Below, in pieces: positions 7,155 through 14,946 of a DNA stretch of 44,749 nt. Made by a program: the position numbers and the translations under genes. Position 1 is the stretch's first letter. Every line of letters starts with the position of its first letter. The stretch is from Oscillospiraceae bacterium (GTDB lineage Bacteria; Bacillota; Clostridia; Oscillospirales; Ruminococcaceae): contig WQYC01000020.1 of NCBI GenBank assembly GCA_009781425.1, positions 1 to 44,749 of the forward strand. Direction: 5' to 3'. The notes under the pieces were generated by a model that ran no database searches, was not told the origin of the DNA, and saw nothing but the letters and a program-made list of their open reading frames with translations.

Positions 7155-9188
7155 TTAAACAGCTTCCGTTTTTGTAAAATTCTCAAACTTCCAGTGAATC
7201 TCAATATGGTTATTCGGGAAGACGAGAACTTTTTCAATAAGAGCATCCACAATATCTTTCGGTTCAGCCGTTTCGCTTAGTGCGTTTTTTGCGAGAACAG
7301 CAGTTTTGTTATCCGCTTCTTTTTTGCGAGCCGATTGTTGGAAAACGGCAAGTTGCTGAGTCAACTGCTCAATCTGCTTCGTGTAGTCGTCTTTGAGCGA
7401 ATGAAAAGTATCACGGTCAATTTCAAGGCATATAAATTTTTCATAGCACTCCTGTCGCTGTTTAGAAAGCAAACTGATTTGCTTTTTTATTTCAACACTA
7501 TTGAGCTGAACAACAGAGCCATCAAGCTGACTGTTATTTACCGCAGTCTTACGGAAACCCGATAAATCAACGCAGTTCAAAACAACCTCGGCTTGTTTTT
7601 TGATTATATCCATAACAGCATTTTCGAGTTCATCGGAACGACACTTCATTTTATAGCACTTCGCCGCAGGGTTTGCGTGTGTATGAGCGCACCTGTATAC
7701 AGGCGGATTGGTCGCATCGCCGTATGAAAGTGCATAACCGCGACAGCCGCAGACGACTTTCCCGTACAACAAATAATCGCGTTTTTTCGTATTTTTACGG
7801 CTTTGTGAGCGGATTTTCTGTACTTCTTCAAAAACATCTTTAGATATAATCGGAAGGTGTTTATCGGCGATTATTATCCACTCGCTGCGAGGTCGAAGAT
7901 AAAATTTACCGTTCTCGTCTTGAAACGATTTCCCGCCAACGTATGAGCCGATATATTGCTCATCTTTCAAAATATCCTTTAACGCCTGCGTTTTCCAGTG
8001 ACAAGTCGGAATAATATTTGCTCCTTTGGTAAGTTTTCGTTCTTCGTTTAATGTAGGAATACCAAGCTCACGCAGCTTGTTACAAATATCTCTAAGCGAT
8101 GAGCCGTTTAATGTCATGTTGAAAATCATACAAATCACTTCTGCTGTTTTAGAATTTATTTCCCAAATACCGTTATTTACAGTGTAGCCGTATGGAACAG
8201 CGCAAGATTTTCTTTCACCGTTTACTATGCGTTCTCTCAATTTGTTCGCATGATTACTCGGAACAGGCTTTTCGGCAATAAATGCTTTCGGATTTGCCAA
8301 AATTTCTTGCACTCTCTCGAATTCTTCTTTGCTCACAATTGACGGGTGGCTGTCGGGAATTATAATCCACTCCGAGCGTGGTTTTTCAATCATAGCTATT
8401 GAGCCGACACGGGAGGTTTCTCGCTTTCCCGCTACATAAGAACCGGTGTATTGTTCGTTAGTTAATATTCGGTAGATTTGCCGTGTAGTCCAGTTAAACT
8501 CCGGTATGATGTCCTTACCTTTTTTATGATAATCGTATTCCATCGGTGCAAGGCGGCGGTCAGCGAACAACTTATTACGGATTTGCGCCGTAGTCTTGCC
8601 GTTAAGTGCCATGTCATAAATCTCGCGGACAACCTCGGCGGCGAGTGGGTCGTGTTCCCATCTGCCTTTGTCGTTTTTGCGATAACCGTAAATCGCACCG
8701 CCGACAATGTGTTCGCCGTTTTGCATAAGCACACGCTTCGCGCTTTTAATCTTCTTTGATAAATCTGCGCTGTAATATTCGTTCATCATAAACTTGAACG
8801 CAATGTCAATACCGCCTGTGCCGTCTTTGTAATCATTAGAATCGAAGCGGTCGCTCACGGCGATAAACCGCACACGGTATAGCGGGAACACCTTTTCAAT
8901 GTAATAACCGCTTTCTAATGCGTTTCGGGCGAATCTTGAAAAGTCTTTTACTATAATGCAGTTTATTCTACCGCACCGCACAAGCTCAATCATTTCTTGA
9001 AAAGCAGGGCGTTCGACGTTTGTTCCCGTGAAGCCATTATCTATGAACTCTAAAATCTGCGCCCCCGGCATATTCATATCTTCGATGTGACAATCAAGAA
9101 GAAGCCGCTGATGAGGTATACTCAGACTCTCGGAAACCGTGTCGTCTTGGGAAAGACGAATATACTTCGCTATTACACACTCATTCAT
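7155..9188 (-). CDS. Large serine recombinase with a duplicated recombinase domain
   Basis: A 677-residue site-specific recombinase of the TnpX/TndX type. The N-terminal catalytic domain (1-150) has the nucleophile serine in AKYIRLSQDD and the motif IIVKDFSRFARN. Two consecutive recombinase (PF07508-type) units follow, at about 165-290 and 320-450, each with a YGY start, a W(T/K)TxxIxxIL-like helix, a YxGSYVxGK segment and PRSEWIII. A zinc ribbon follows (CGCRGY, then RCAHTH and KCYKMKCRS), then a coiled-coil end. It mobilises circular DNA by serine-linked strand exchange. The ATG overlaps the stop of an upstream truncated recombinase gene by eight bases, so the two were coupled. Single-unit relatives are usually shorter. 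Confidence 0.92.
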   Translation of the reverse strand: MNECVIAKYIRLSQDDTVSESLSIPHQRLLLDCHIEDMNMPGAQILEFIDNGFTGTNVERPAFQEMIELVRCGRINCIIVKDFSRFARNALESGYYIEKVFPLYRVRFIAVSDRFDSNDYKDGTGGIDIAFKFMMNEYYSADLSKKIKSAKRVLMQNGEHIVGGAIYGYRKNDKGRWEHDPLAAEVVREIYDMALNGKTTAQIRNKLFADRRLAPMEYDYHKKGKDIIPEFNWTTRQIYRILTNEQYTGSYVAGKRETSRVGSIAMIEKPRSEWIIIPDSHPSIVSKEEFERVQEILANPKAFIAEKPVPSNHANKLRERIVNGERKSCAVPYGYTVNNGIWEINSKTAEVICMIFNMTLNGSSLRDICNKLRELGIPTLNEERKLTKGANIIPTCHWKTQALKDILKDEQYIGSYVGGKSFQDENGKFYLRPRSEWIIIADKHLPIISKDVFEEVQKIRSQSRKNTKKRDYLLYGKVVCGCRGYALSYGDATNPPVYRCAHTHANPAAKCYKMKCRSDELENAVMDIIKKQAEVVLNCVDLSGFRKTAVNNSQLDGSVVQLNSVEIKKQISLLSKQRQECYEKFICLEIDRDTFHSLKDDYTKQIEQLTQQLAVFQQSARKKEADNKTAVLAKNALSETAEPKDIVDALIEKVLVFPNNHIEIHWKFENFTKTEAV

Positions 9189-9377
9189 TTTCTGTAACCT
9201 CCTCCTTGTTATAAACCGGTTCGTCTAAGAAACTAAACTTGACTTCTATGCGTTTGTCGGGATAAACCGTGATTCCGTCTACTAATCTGTCAACAATCTC
9301 TGCCGTTAAGTCGGAAATCTGCTCTAACTTTTGTACATTCGCATGAGCCTGTGATAATTCCGATAGCGAATGATTCT
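9181..9377 (-). pseudogene. C-terminal remnant of a second serine recombinase
   Basis: Only about 64 codons remain: a coiled-coil segment (SLSELSQAHANVQKLEQI) followed by DRLVDGITVYPDKRIEVKFS and a short acidic tail. That is the typical last part of large serine recombinases, and it matches the end of the gene at 7155 in style (VDALIEKVLVFPNNHIEIHW). A TAG lies in frame just upstream at the break. The full-length gene would have been the first of a tandem recombinase pair. Confidence 0.75.
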
Positions 9378-9481
9378 ACGTCGATTGCTCCGGGAGCAGG
9401 GAAAGCGGGAGCGTTCGGGTAGAAAATCCGCACGGCATCTTCCGAGATTATATAATGCGGTGTAAGCTATAAGGAGTAATA

Positions 9482-9627
9482 ATGGACTATTAAATACAAC
9501 GGCTTGATAATGAAAAGTGGCAAGGTCATGAGTTTTTTTCAGCGACTATGCCGACAATATTATACACATTAACGGAAATTCAAAGTGGCAAAGCGTAATC
9601 CGCTTGAACGGTGTACGTTTCGACTGA
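9482..9627 (+). pseudogene. Possible GNAT acetyltransferase relic
   Basis: After AAGGAG an ATG opens MDY, stop, then IQRLDNEKWQGHEFF and, after a frame change, HINGNSKWQSVIRLNG and stop. The start resembles the opening of small Clostridial GNAT proteins, but the frame is broken at least twice. The family call is weak. Confidence 0.25.
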
Positions 9628-9633
9628 TAAAAT

Positions 9634-9670
9634 AACCACCGCCTTGATTGATGTAATCAAGGCGGTGGTT
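9634..9670. repeat. Hairpin with 16-bp arms
   Basis: AACCACCGCCTTGATT pairs perfectly with AATCAAGGCGGTGGTT around a 5-base loop. No clear T run follows on the plus strand; ATTTTAT follows on the minus strand. It may be a terminator or an element end. Confidence 0.5.
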
Positions 9671-9886
9671 CACGATATATCGGCTGTCTTTAGTTTTAGT
9701 TTAGGTCAACTTTCGGTCAACAAAGTTGCAAAAAGTTGTTGTAAATCCTGTTTGTTCTTGGAAGTTAGAACAAGCTGATGTGAGTGATAGAGCGGTTTGT
9801 CGCGGGTTGCGTGAAGTTGACGAAAACGGTGGTTTTATTATCAATTAAATATCAAATTAAAACTTAAATGGCGTTCCCGATTTTTC

Positions 9887-9910
9887 AAAGTGGTCGAATT
9901 CGACCACTTT
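9887..9910 (+). terminator. Palindromic terminator facing the ATPase gene
   Basis: A 24-bp perfect palindrome (AAAGTGGTCGAA / TTCGACCACTTT) with TTTTTT on the plus strand. It ends one base before the stop codon of the convergent ATPase gene. Confidence 0.65.
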
Positions 9911-9911
9911 T

Positions 9912-11312
9912 TTATTGCACACCTTTCATAAGCGGAATGTCAAACGCCTTATCACTCGACAGCATTAATAATGCTTCGGGATAACCTAAGCGATACAAAG
10001 TGCCGTTACCCGCTTCTCGAGCAACTCCGGGGAGGTCGGTTAAAATTCTGTATGCTTCTCTATCACGGAAAACATGATTAACAGAACAATCAGTTGTTCT
10101 CTTATGCGTTATTGTTGCTTCTAAAAATAATGGTGGTTTTGTTATATCTGAACACGTCATTAAATCAACTTCGCCTATTTCTTTATCGACGAATTTATAA
10201 GAATAGTGAATCTTCTCATACCCTCTGCGGTATATTTCTTCTGATTTTACAGCTAATTCATACAATTCGCCATATAATGCAGGGTTGCTACATAGAATTC
10301 CAACTATGTCCTCAATATTAATCATTAGGCGAGTGTAAACCAAAGGACTGATTACGCTTAAAGTATATTCTTTCAATACTCTATCTAAGCTTTCGGCACT
10401 GTCAACCTCGGCTAAAAGCACATGGGCTAAGTCTATTTTTTGTTTTTCATCAGCATTCTTTTTCAAATCAACAAAAGCATATCCATTCTTTAACAGGAAA
10501 TTTAATGCTTGCGCTATCTCTTTGGGGGATAATTCGGTTGATAATGCGTTAGCTTGCCCTATCAAAGAACTTGATAAGTCAATTCCTAATTTACGCAAGG
10601 TTTTAGCTGTGTATTCTTGTTTTCCCGGAACTGTTTCGCCAAAACTCTTTGTATTCACATGACGGTTCAAGGTGTATGCAAGCACATTGTAAACCGCCTT
10701 TGCTAAATCCTTAGACAGCACTTTATGACGTGTATCGCAGAACAAATTTTCCGCAGAGATTTGCATTTCGTCAGAAACTTCGCCTAAATATCCTACATTA
10801 AAGGAAATCCTCATTCCTTTGGGAATATCTTTTAACCGATAAAAATCTTGAATATCGCTGTCCGTAGGAGTGTAATCTTCGCCATACTCGCCGATTCGTC
10901 CCGAAAAGTACAAATATTCCTCAAAACTCAAAGGGAACATTTCTATTTTATCACTGCGACAACCTAAATGTTCTATTCCAAGCTGAGATAACGCACCATA
11001 AGACGAGCCTGTTATTACTAACCGCCGTCCTTCTAATTCGGTATGAACATCACGATATACCATATCATAATCTTTCACATAGCCGATTTCATCAAAACAT
11101 AACAACTGCTCCGGTCTGTCGAATAATTCCTCATATTCGGCGGTGGTCATAAGTGTTTCTTTGAAATTGACATAATAACCGCCATATGCCTCCGCAAACT
11201 GTTTCAACACAGTAGACTTACCGACACGGCGAATTCCCAAAACGATTGCGACGCTTTGGTTTTCATCTTTTAACCACTTTTCAAGTTGGTAAAACGCTTT
11301 ACGCTTTTTCAT
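9912..11312 (-). CDS. AAA-family ATPase with C-terminal nuclease-like domain
   Basis: A 466-residue protein of the AAA_14/DUF4143-type group. GIRRVGKST at 26-34 is Walker A and LLCFDEIG at 70-77 is Walker B; TGSS is the sensor-1-like motif. The middle holds helical, winged-helix-like parts. Near the end EIGEVDLMT followed by FLEATITHK fits a PD-(D/E)xK nuclease core. Members are widespread on mobile elements with unknown function. The ATG comes one base after the stop of the Xre gene, with GGAGG inside that gene, so the two form an operon. The pair may be an addiction or defence unit, but that is only a suggestion. Confidence 0.85.
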   Translation of the reverse strand: MKKRKAFYQLEKWLKDENQSVAIVLGIRRVGKSTVLKQFAEAYGGYYVNFKETLMTTAEYEELFDRPEQLLCFDEIGYVKDYDMVYRDVHTELEGRRLVITGSSYGALSQLGIEHLGCRSDKIEMFPLSFEEYLYFSGRIGEYGEDYTPTDSDIQDFYRLKDIPKGMRISFNVGYLGEVSDEMQISAENLFCDTRHKVLSKDLAKAVYNVLAYTLNRHVNTKSFGETVPGKQEYTAKTLRKLGIDLSSSLIGQANALSTELSPKEIAQALNFLLKNGYAFVDLKKNADEKQKIDLAHVLLAEVDSAESLDRVLKEYTLSVISPLVYTRLMINIEDIVGILCSNPALYGELYELAVKSEEIYRRGYEKIHYSYKFVDKEIGEVDLMTCSDITKPPLFLEATITHKRTTDCSVNHVFRDREAYRILTDLPGVAREAGNGTLYRLGYPEALLMLSSDKAFDIPLMKGVQ

Positions 11313-11313
11313 T

Positions 11314-12111
11314 TCACTTTTTCCTCCCCCGATTATTCCTATACATATCCGATTTTTCCAACGCTTTTATCAACACTTCCGTTTCTTCATCTGTCAAGAC
11401 TTTGGTATTCAACCCAATTTGCTTTCCGAGAAGTGCCAACTTCGCTCGACCTTTACTCTTACTTTTCATTAACTCGTCAATATCGCCTGTTAGTGCCTTA
11501 ATCACGTCCGATTGCTCGTCAGTACGGACGTTCTTTTTGTGTTCATCGTACATGGTAACAATCAAGCTGCGGAATCGCTCAATGACCTTGTTCAACAAAA
11601 ATTCATCTTCGTTGATTGCCCCCTCTTTGAGAATCTGAATCGCCATATCATTACCACCGACCTTGTACTGCTCACGGATTTTATGTTCTGCCAACTCAAA
11701 AACAGCGTTCCATGACTTAACCTGCGTGTCGATTGTGCGGTCAAGATAGATTTCAACGGCAGTCAGTAACTTGAAGAAATCGGGATGAGCGATTAACGCG
11801 CTTAATAATCGGGTGTTGATTTTCTGCTCTCGGAGCGTTTCAACCGCAGAATCGGACAAACATAACTCATTAACCTTTATATTATATGGTATGCGGTTAT
11901 CCGACAATCCGAACAGAAAATCTGTCGAAACTTTGTAAAAAGCCGCTAATTCCCGAATATCTTGATAGCCTGTGCGGTAATCTTCTTCGCTTTCGAGCCG
12001 TTGGAGCGTGGAAGTGGGAATCATCGTCATTTCGGATAACTCGGCGATGGTTAGCTTGCGTTCATCACGCAAATCACGCAGTTTCTCTTGTAGTGTGAGT
12101 GTGCAGGTCAT
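11314..12111 (-). CDS. Xre-family transcriptional regulator
   Basis: A 265-residue protein whose first 65 residues are a helix-turn-helix of the HTH_3 type (LRDLRDERKLTIAELSEMT, then STLQRLES and FYKVSTDFLFGLSD). The remaining 200 residues are mostly helical with charged segments and no family I can name. The start at 12111 is chosen because GAGG lies seven bases upstream; an ATG six bases earlier is too close. An operator-like inverted repeat over its own promoter suggests autorepression. It is co-transcribed with the ATPase gene. Confidence 0.85.
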   Translation of the reverse strand: MTCTLTLQEKLRDLRDERKLTIAELSEMTMIPTSTLQRLESEEDYRTGYQDIRELAAFYKVSTDFLFGLSDNRIPYNIKVNELCLSDSAVETLREQKINTRLLSALIAHPDFFKLLTAVEIYLDRTIDTQVKSWNAVFELAEHKIREQYKVGGNDMAIQILKEGAINEDEFLLNKVIERFRSLIVTMYDEHKKNVRTDEQSDVIKALTGDIDELMKSKSKGRAKLALLGKQIGLNTKVLTDEETEVLIKALEKSDMYRNNRGRKK

Positions 12112-12134
12112 AGGCATACCTCATATATTATTGA

Positions 12135-12175
12135 GTGTTAGTCTATATTCTAACACATTTTTTTGAATTTGTCAA
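12135..12175 (-). promoter_or_regulatory. Promoter and operator of the Xre-ATPase operon
   Basis: Minus strand TTGACA, 17 bp, TAGAAT. GTGTTAG and CTAACAC arms at 12135-12156 form an inverted repeat over the -10. Confidence 0.75.
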
Positions 12176-12309
12176 CGAAACCCGTTTATGGGTTTTATTT
12201 AATTTTATCGAAAATAACCCAATTTCGGGATATACGGCGTGACCTCGCTTAAAGTGGTATGATGTAGTCAGACAAAGCAACAAATAACCGCAGAAAGGAG
12301 GGAAAAACC

Positions 12310-12495
12310 GTGGAAAACAAAGAAAGATTGCTTACCATTAAGGAAGCCGCAGGGCTGATTGACGGACTGACCGAGTACAGAATCCGCCAACTCTGCGTAT
12401 CGGGAACGTTGAAATGCTTCAAAGCCGGTAGAAAATATCTCATAACCGAGCGGAACTTACGCTCAATGGTTTTCGGTGAAGATTCGATAGCTTAG
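12310..12495 (+). CDS. Excisionase-like small HTH protein
   Basis: A 61-residue MerR/Xis-like DNA-binding protein: LLTIKEAAGLIDG, EYRIRQLCVSGTLKCF and AGRKYLITERNLR make up the helix-turn-helix and wing of HTH_17 proteins. The start is GTG, well placed after AGGAGGG. Such proteins direct excision or control element genes. A 218-base leader separates it from the RepA-type gene, and no terminator is seen between them. Confidence 0.85.
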   Translation: MENKERLLTIKEAAGLIDGLTEYRIRQLCVSGTLKCFKAGRKYLITERNLRSMVFGEDSIA

Positions 12496-12506
12496 ACCCC
12501 GACAAT

Positions 12507-12660
12507 GCACCTTGAAAATTGAATGACCGTCCGAACGGAATATTTACTCAGCGAAGTATCTGCATTAGGCTTGATTGGATTAATCCAATCAAGCTGCGTA
12601 CCAAGAGTAGAGAAACGATAAAACCGCCGAGTAGGGTAGGTTGTTAGGAATCCGTTCGGG
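12507..12660 (+). promoter_or_regulatory. Structured leader with rRNA-leader-like motif before the RepA-type gene
   Basis: GCACCTTGAAAATTGAA at 12507-12523 is identical over 17 bases to 44627-44643 in the rRNA operon leader. CCGAACGGA (12531-12539) can pair with TCCGTTCGG (12651-12659), closing a domain that contains a perfect 26-bp palindrome at 12569-12594 with GCTTGATTGGATT arms. The layout suggests a structured 5' RNA, possibly linked to boxA-type antitermination (inference). Confidence 0.5.
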
Positions 12661-12713
12661 TGAAACGGCACTAAAACTAAAATCTAAACTATAAATCTAT
12701 GAAAGGATATTTT

Positions 12714-13718
12714 ATGCAAAACACAAAACTAAAAATATTTTCAATGGAAGAAATCGAAACGGAATACGTTTCATGGCTATGGAAGCCGTATATTCCATTC
12801 GGGAAAATCACAATCGTACAAGGCGACCTCGGTGACGGTAAAACCACCATGATGTTGGCAATCGCCGCCGATTTAACGAGAGGACGAGCGTTACCGACAG
12901 GAAGCACCACCGAACCTGTCAACGTGTTGTTTCAAACTGCTGAGGACGGACTTGCCGATACAATCAAACCCAGACTTGAAGATTTGGGGGCGGATTGCAA
13001 TCGGGTTCATGTTATAGATGAATCAGAGAAATCGCTGACGTTTTCCGATGAACGAATTGAACAGGCTATAATAAAAACCGAAGCAAAGCTACTAATTCTT
13101 GACCCGCTTCAAGCGTATATCGGTAGTGGTGACATGAATAGCGCAGGCGGGATTCGTCCGTTGATGAAACTTCTCGCAGGTGTTGCAGAGCGTACCGAGT
13201 GTGCAATTGTAATTATCGGGCACCTTAATAAAGGTAAAAGTAAATCGCAGTATCGTGGACTTGGTTCAATCGACATCTATGCCGCCGCTCGAAGTGTGTT
13301 GACCGTCGGACGAATAGGTGAATACAGTCGAGCGGTTGTTCAAGGTAAATCTAATCTCGCACCGCCGGGGAAAGCAATCGCATTTGAACTTGACCCTGTT
13401 CTTGGATTTAAGTGGCTCGGTGAATGTGACGTTGACACCGATGACGTTATAAGCGGTAAAGCCAACCGACCCGAAAGCCAGTCCGATAAAGTACGGCGAA
13501 TTATTCTATCCGCATTGTCGGACGGTAGCGAAATCGCGGCGAATGACATTATCGAAGAAGCTAAAGACGAGGGAGTGTCTACTATTACACTTAAACGTGT
13601 CAAGAAAGAACTCGGAGTAATATCTACCAAGCGCGGCGAACAATGGTACTGGCAGTTCTGTCCTCTTATTATGAGGGCGGTAACAAGTTATTCCGTTCCC
13701 GATTGCCCCGAAAAGTGA
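12714..13718 (+). CDS. RepA-type AAA ATPase
   Basis: A 334-residue RecA-fold ATPase of the plasmid RepA/AAA_25 group. GDLGDGKTT at 37-45 is Walker A, LLILDPLQAYI is Walker B, and AIVIIGHLNKGK is the following strand with its polar residues. A C-terminal winged helix is likely (IILSALSDGSEIAANDI onward). Such proteins act as replicative helicases or primase partners of integrative elements and plasmids. The start at 12714 follows AAAGGA; an ATG at 12699 overlaps that site. The partner primase/relaxase genes expected downstream are missing, so the element is incomplete. Confidence 0.85.
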   Translation: MQNTKLKIFSMEEIETEYVSWLWKPYIPFGKITIVQGDLGDGKTTMMLAIAADLTRGRALPTGSTTEPVNVLFQTAEDGLADTIKPRLEDLGADCNRVHVIDESEKSLTFSDERIEQAIIKTEAKLLILDPLQAYIGSGDMNSAGGIRPLMKLLAGVAERTECAIVIIGHLNKGKSKSQYRGLGSIDIYAAARSVLTVGRIGEYSRAVVQGKSNLAPPGKAIAFELDPVLGFKWLGECDVDTDDVISGKANRPESQSDKVRRIILSALSDGSEIAANDIIEEAKDEGVSTITLKRVKKELGVISTKRGEQWYWQFCPLIMRAVTSYSVPDCPEK

Positions 13719-13811
13719 AAATTTTGAGGTCGGACATCAAACGGACATCAAAACCGAAAAAACCGCATAATAAAAAGCCGCAAAACCGCTCTATGAGCGA
13801 CTTCACGGCTA

Positions 13812-13853
13812 TCTGAGTGACAGGATTTGAACCTGCGGCCTCTACCACCCCAA
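13812..13853. repeat. Left attachment site, tRNA-Pro 3' duplicate
   Basis: A 42-bp perfect copy of the 3' part of tRNA-Pro(GGG), from the anticodon loop to the discriminator base; the other copy is 29108-29149 in the same orientation. A terminator-like hairpin follows the tRNA direction at about 13775-13810. I read it as the island end away from the intact tRNA. Confidence 0.85.
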
Positions 13854-14063
13854 CGGCTTCCGGGCGTTTTGGCGGATTTTGTTAAACGTCGTTTAACATA
13901 GGTATAATGCGGTTTTTCAAGATTTCGGTTTTGGCGCGTTTGGGTCAAATTTGCCCTGTTTTGACCCGTTTGTTGGACAAATATTGGACTGGGATTTAGT
14001 TAGTTATAATAACTAATTTCTTTTTATTTCACTAAAACATTTATTTCACTAAAACATTTAATG
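13854..14063. other. Island left-end non-coding region
   Basis: It holds GTTAAAC/GTTTAAC arms at about 13881, the arm-like TTGTTGGAC at about 13970, a TAGTTAT/ATAACTA inverted repeat near 14001, and a tandem 17-bp repeat (TTATTTCACTAAAACAT twice, 14024-14057). No gene is seen. Confidence 0.5.
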
Positions 14064-14927
14064 TCAATCATTATCATCCCCTTCAATCATCGAAATTTTC
14101 TGTTGCCCAAGGCTCTTTGCGTTCAGTTGGCTGACAGCGGGTTTTCCGGTGCGTAGTTCGAGTTGTTCACGGGCGATTTTTGCCGTTTCTGCACCCTCAC
14201 GAGCAACCTCTGCACTTTCAGCGAATCCGACAGGCTGACGAGCAATAGATATATCGGTAGCGGCGACTTCCGCAAGCATATTAAGTACAAGCTCAGTATT
14301 TGTCATATTATCACGCAGATTTTCTTTCTTCAAGCCCTTGTACTTGCGATATTCACGGGTAGTCATGCCGCTCCAAGTCCTGCTCATCAAATCGGTGAGA
14401 GCGGCATACTCAATGCCCTCTTGAACTCCGCTTTCGTCCCATTCATCGGTCAATGCTTTGCGAACCTCAATTGATTTAATCCGCTGATTTATCCAGTTTT
14501 CGCTATAACCTAAACGGCGGTAATTCTGTATAGCACGGTCGATTGACAATTCGGGGTCAACGGTTTCATCAATGCGTTCGCTCCCGACTTTGGCGAGCCA
14601 CAGCTTAAACGGCTCGGCTTTTTTGCTCGGAACTGACTGAATAAGCCGTAAAACCTGCTCTGTGTCCATGACGTCTGTTTTATAATTTTTGCCATCGGCA
14701 GCAGGCAATTTCAGTTGACTACAATTTGTAGCCAACTCGCTTCCTTCCTTTTTCAATCGCGTTTTTAGCACGCTCCAATACTTACGCGCACCGTCATGCG
14801 TGGGTTGTTCAGTTAATATTTCTACTATATCCAAAACAGAAAGCCAATATTTTTCGTTTTCCTCGTCCCAAATATACCGGACTTGCTTATCCTCGAATAA
14901 TTTAATTTTGTTTTTGGGTTCACTCAT
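14064..14927 (-). CDS. Bro-N domain protein (phage antirepressor-like)
   Basis: A 287-residue protein. The Bro-N domain (about 8-120) reads KLFEDKQVRYIWDEENEKYW, then WLSVLDIVEILTEQ and DTEQVLRLIQSVPSKKAEPF. The central part is the conserved YSENWINQRIKSIEVRK and SGMTTREYRKYKGLKKENL followed by MTNTELVLNMLAE. These features define a family common on integrative elements, related to viral Bro and phage antirepressors; DNA binding is likely but its target is unknown. AAGGAT precedes the ATG. It follows the AlbA-type ATPase gene by 19 bases on the same strand, probably in one operon. Confidence 0.88.
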   Translation of the reverse strand: MSEPKNKIKLFEDKQVRYIWDEENEKYWLSVLDIVEILTEQPTHDGARKYWSVLKTRLKKEGSELATNCSQLKLPAADGKNYKTDVMDTEQVLRLIQSVPSKKAEPFKLWLAKVGSERIDETVDPELSIDRAIQNYRRLGYSENWINQRIKSIEVRKALTDEWDESGVQEGIEYAALTDLMSRTWSGMTTREYRKYKGLKKENLRDNMTNTELVLNMLAEVAATDISIARQPVGFAESAEVAREGAETAKIAREQLELRTGKPAVSQLNAKSLGQQKISMIEGDDND

Positions 14928-14946
14928 GGCAACTATCCTTCGTTTA

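Larger units (their letters stand above)
9378..9886. other. Degraded intergenic region
   Basis: About 500 bases without an intact gene. It holds a possible acetyltransferase relic (9482-9627) and a 16-bp-arm hairpin (9634-9670). I see nothing else convincing. Confidence 0.5.

Noticed and set aside
6503-9377. Insertion of the serine recombinase as a complete transposon in the integrase gene
   Set aside because: The other half of the integrase gene is not found beyond 9378, so a simple insertion is not supported.
13812-13853. A second tRNA-Pro gene
   Set aside because: Only the 3' half is present; the D arm and 5' acceptor strand are missing, so it is an attachment-site duplicate.
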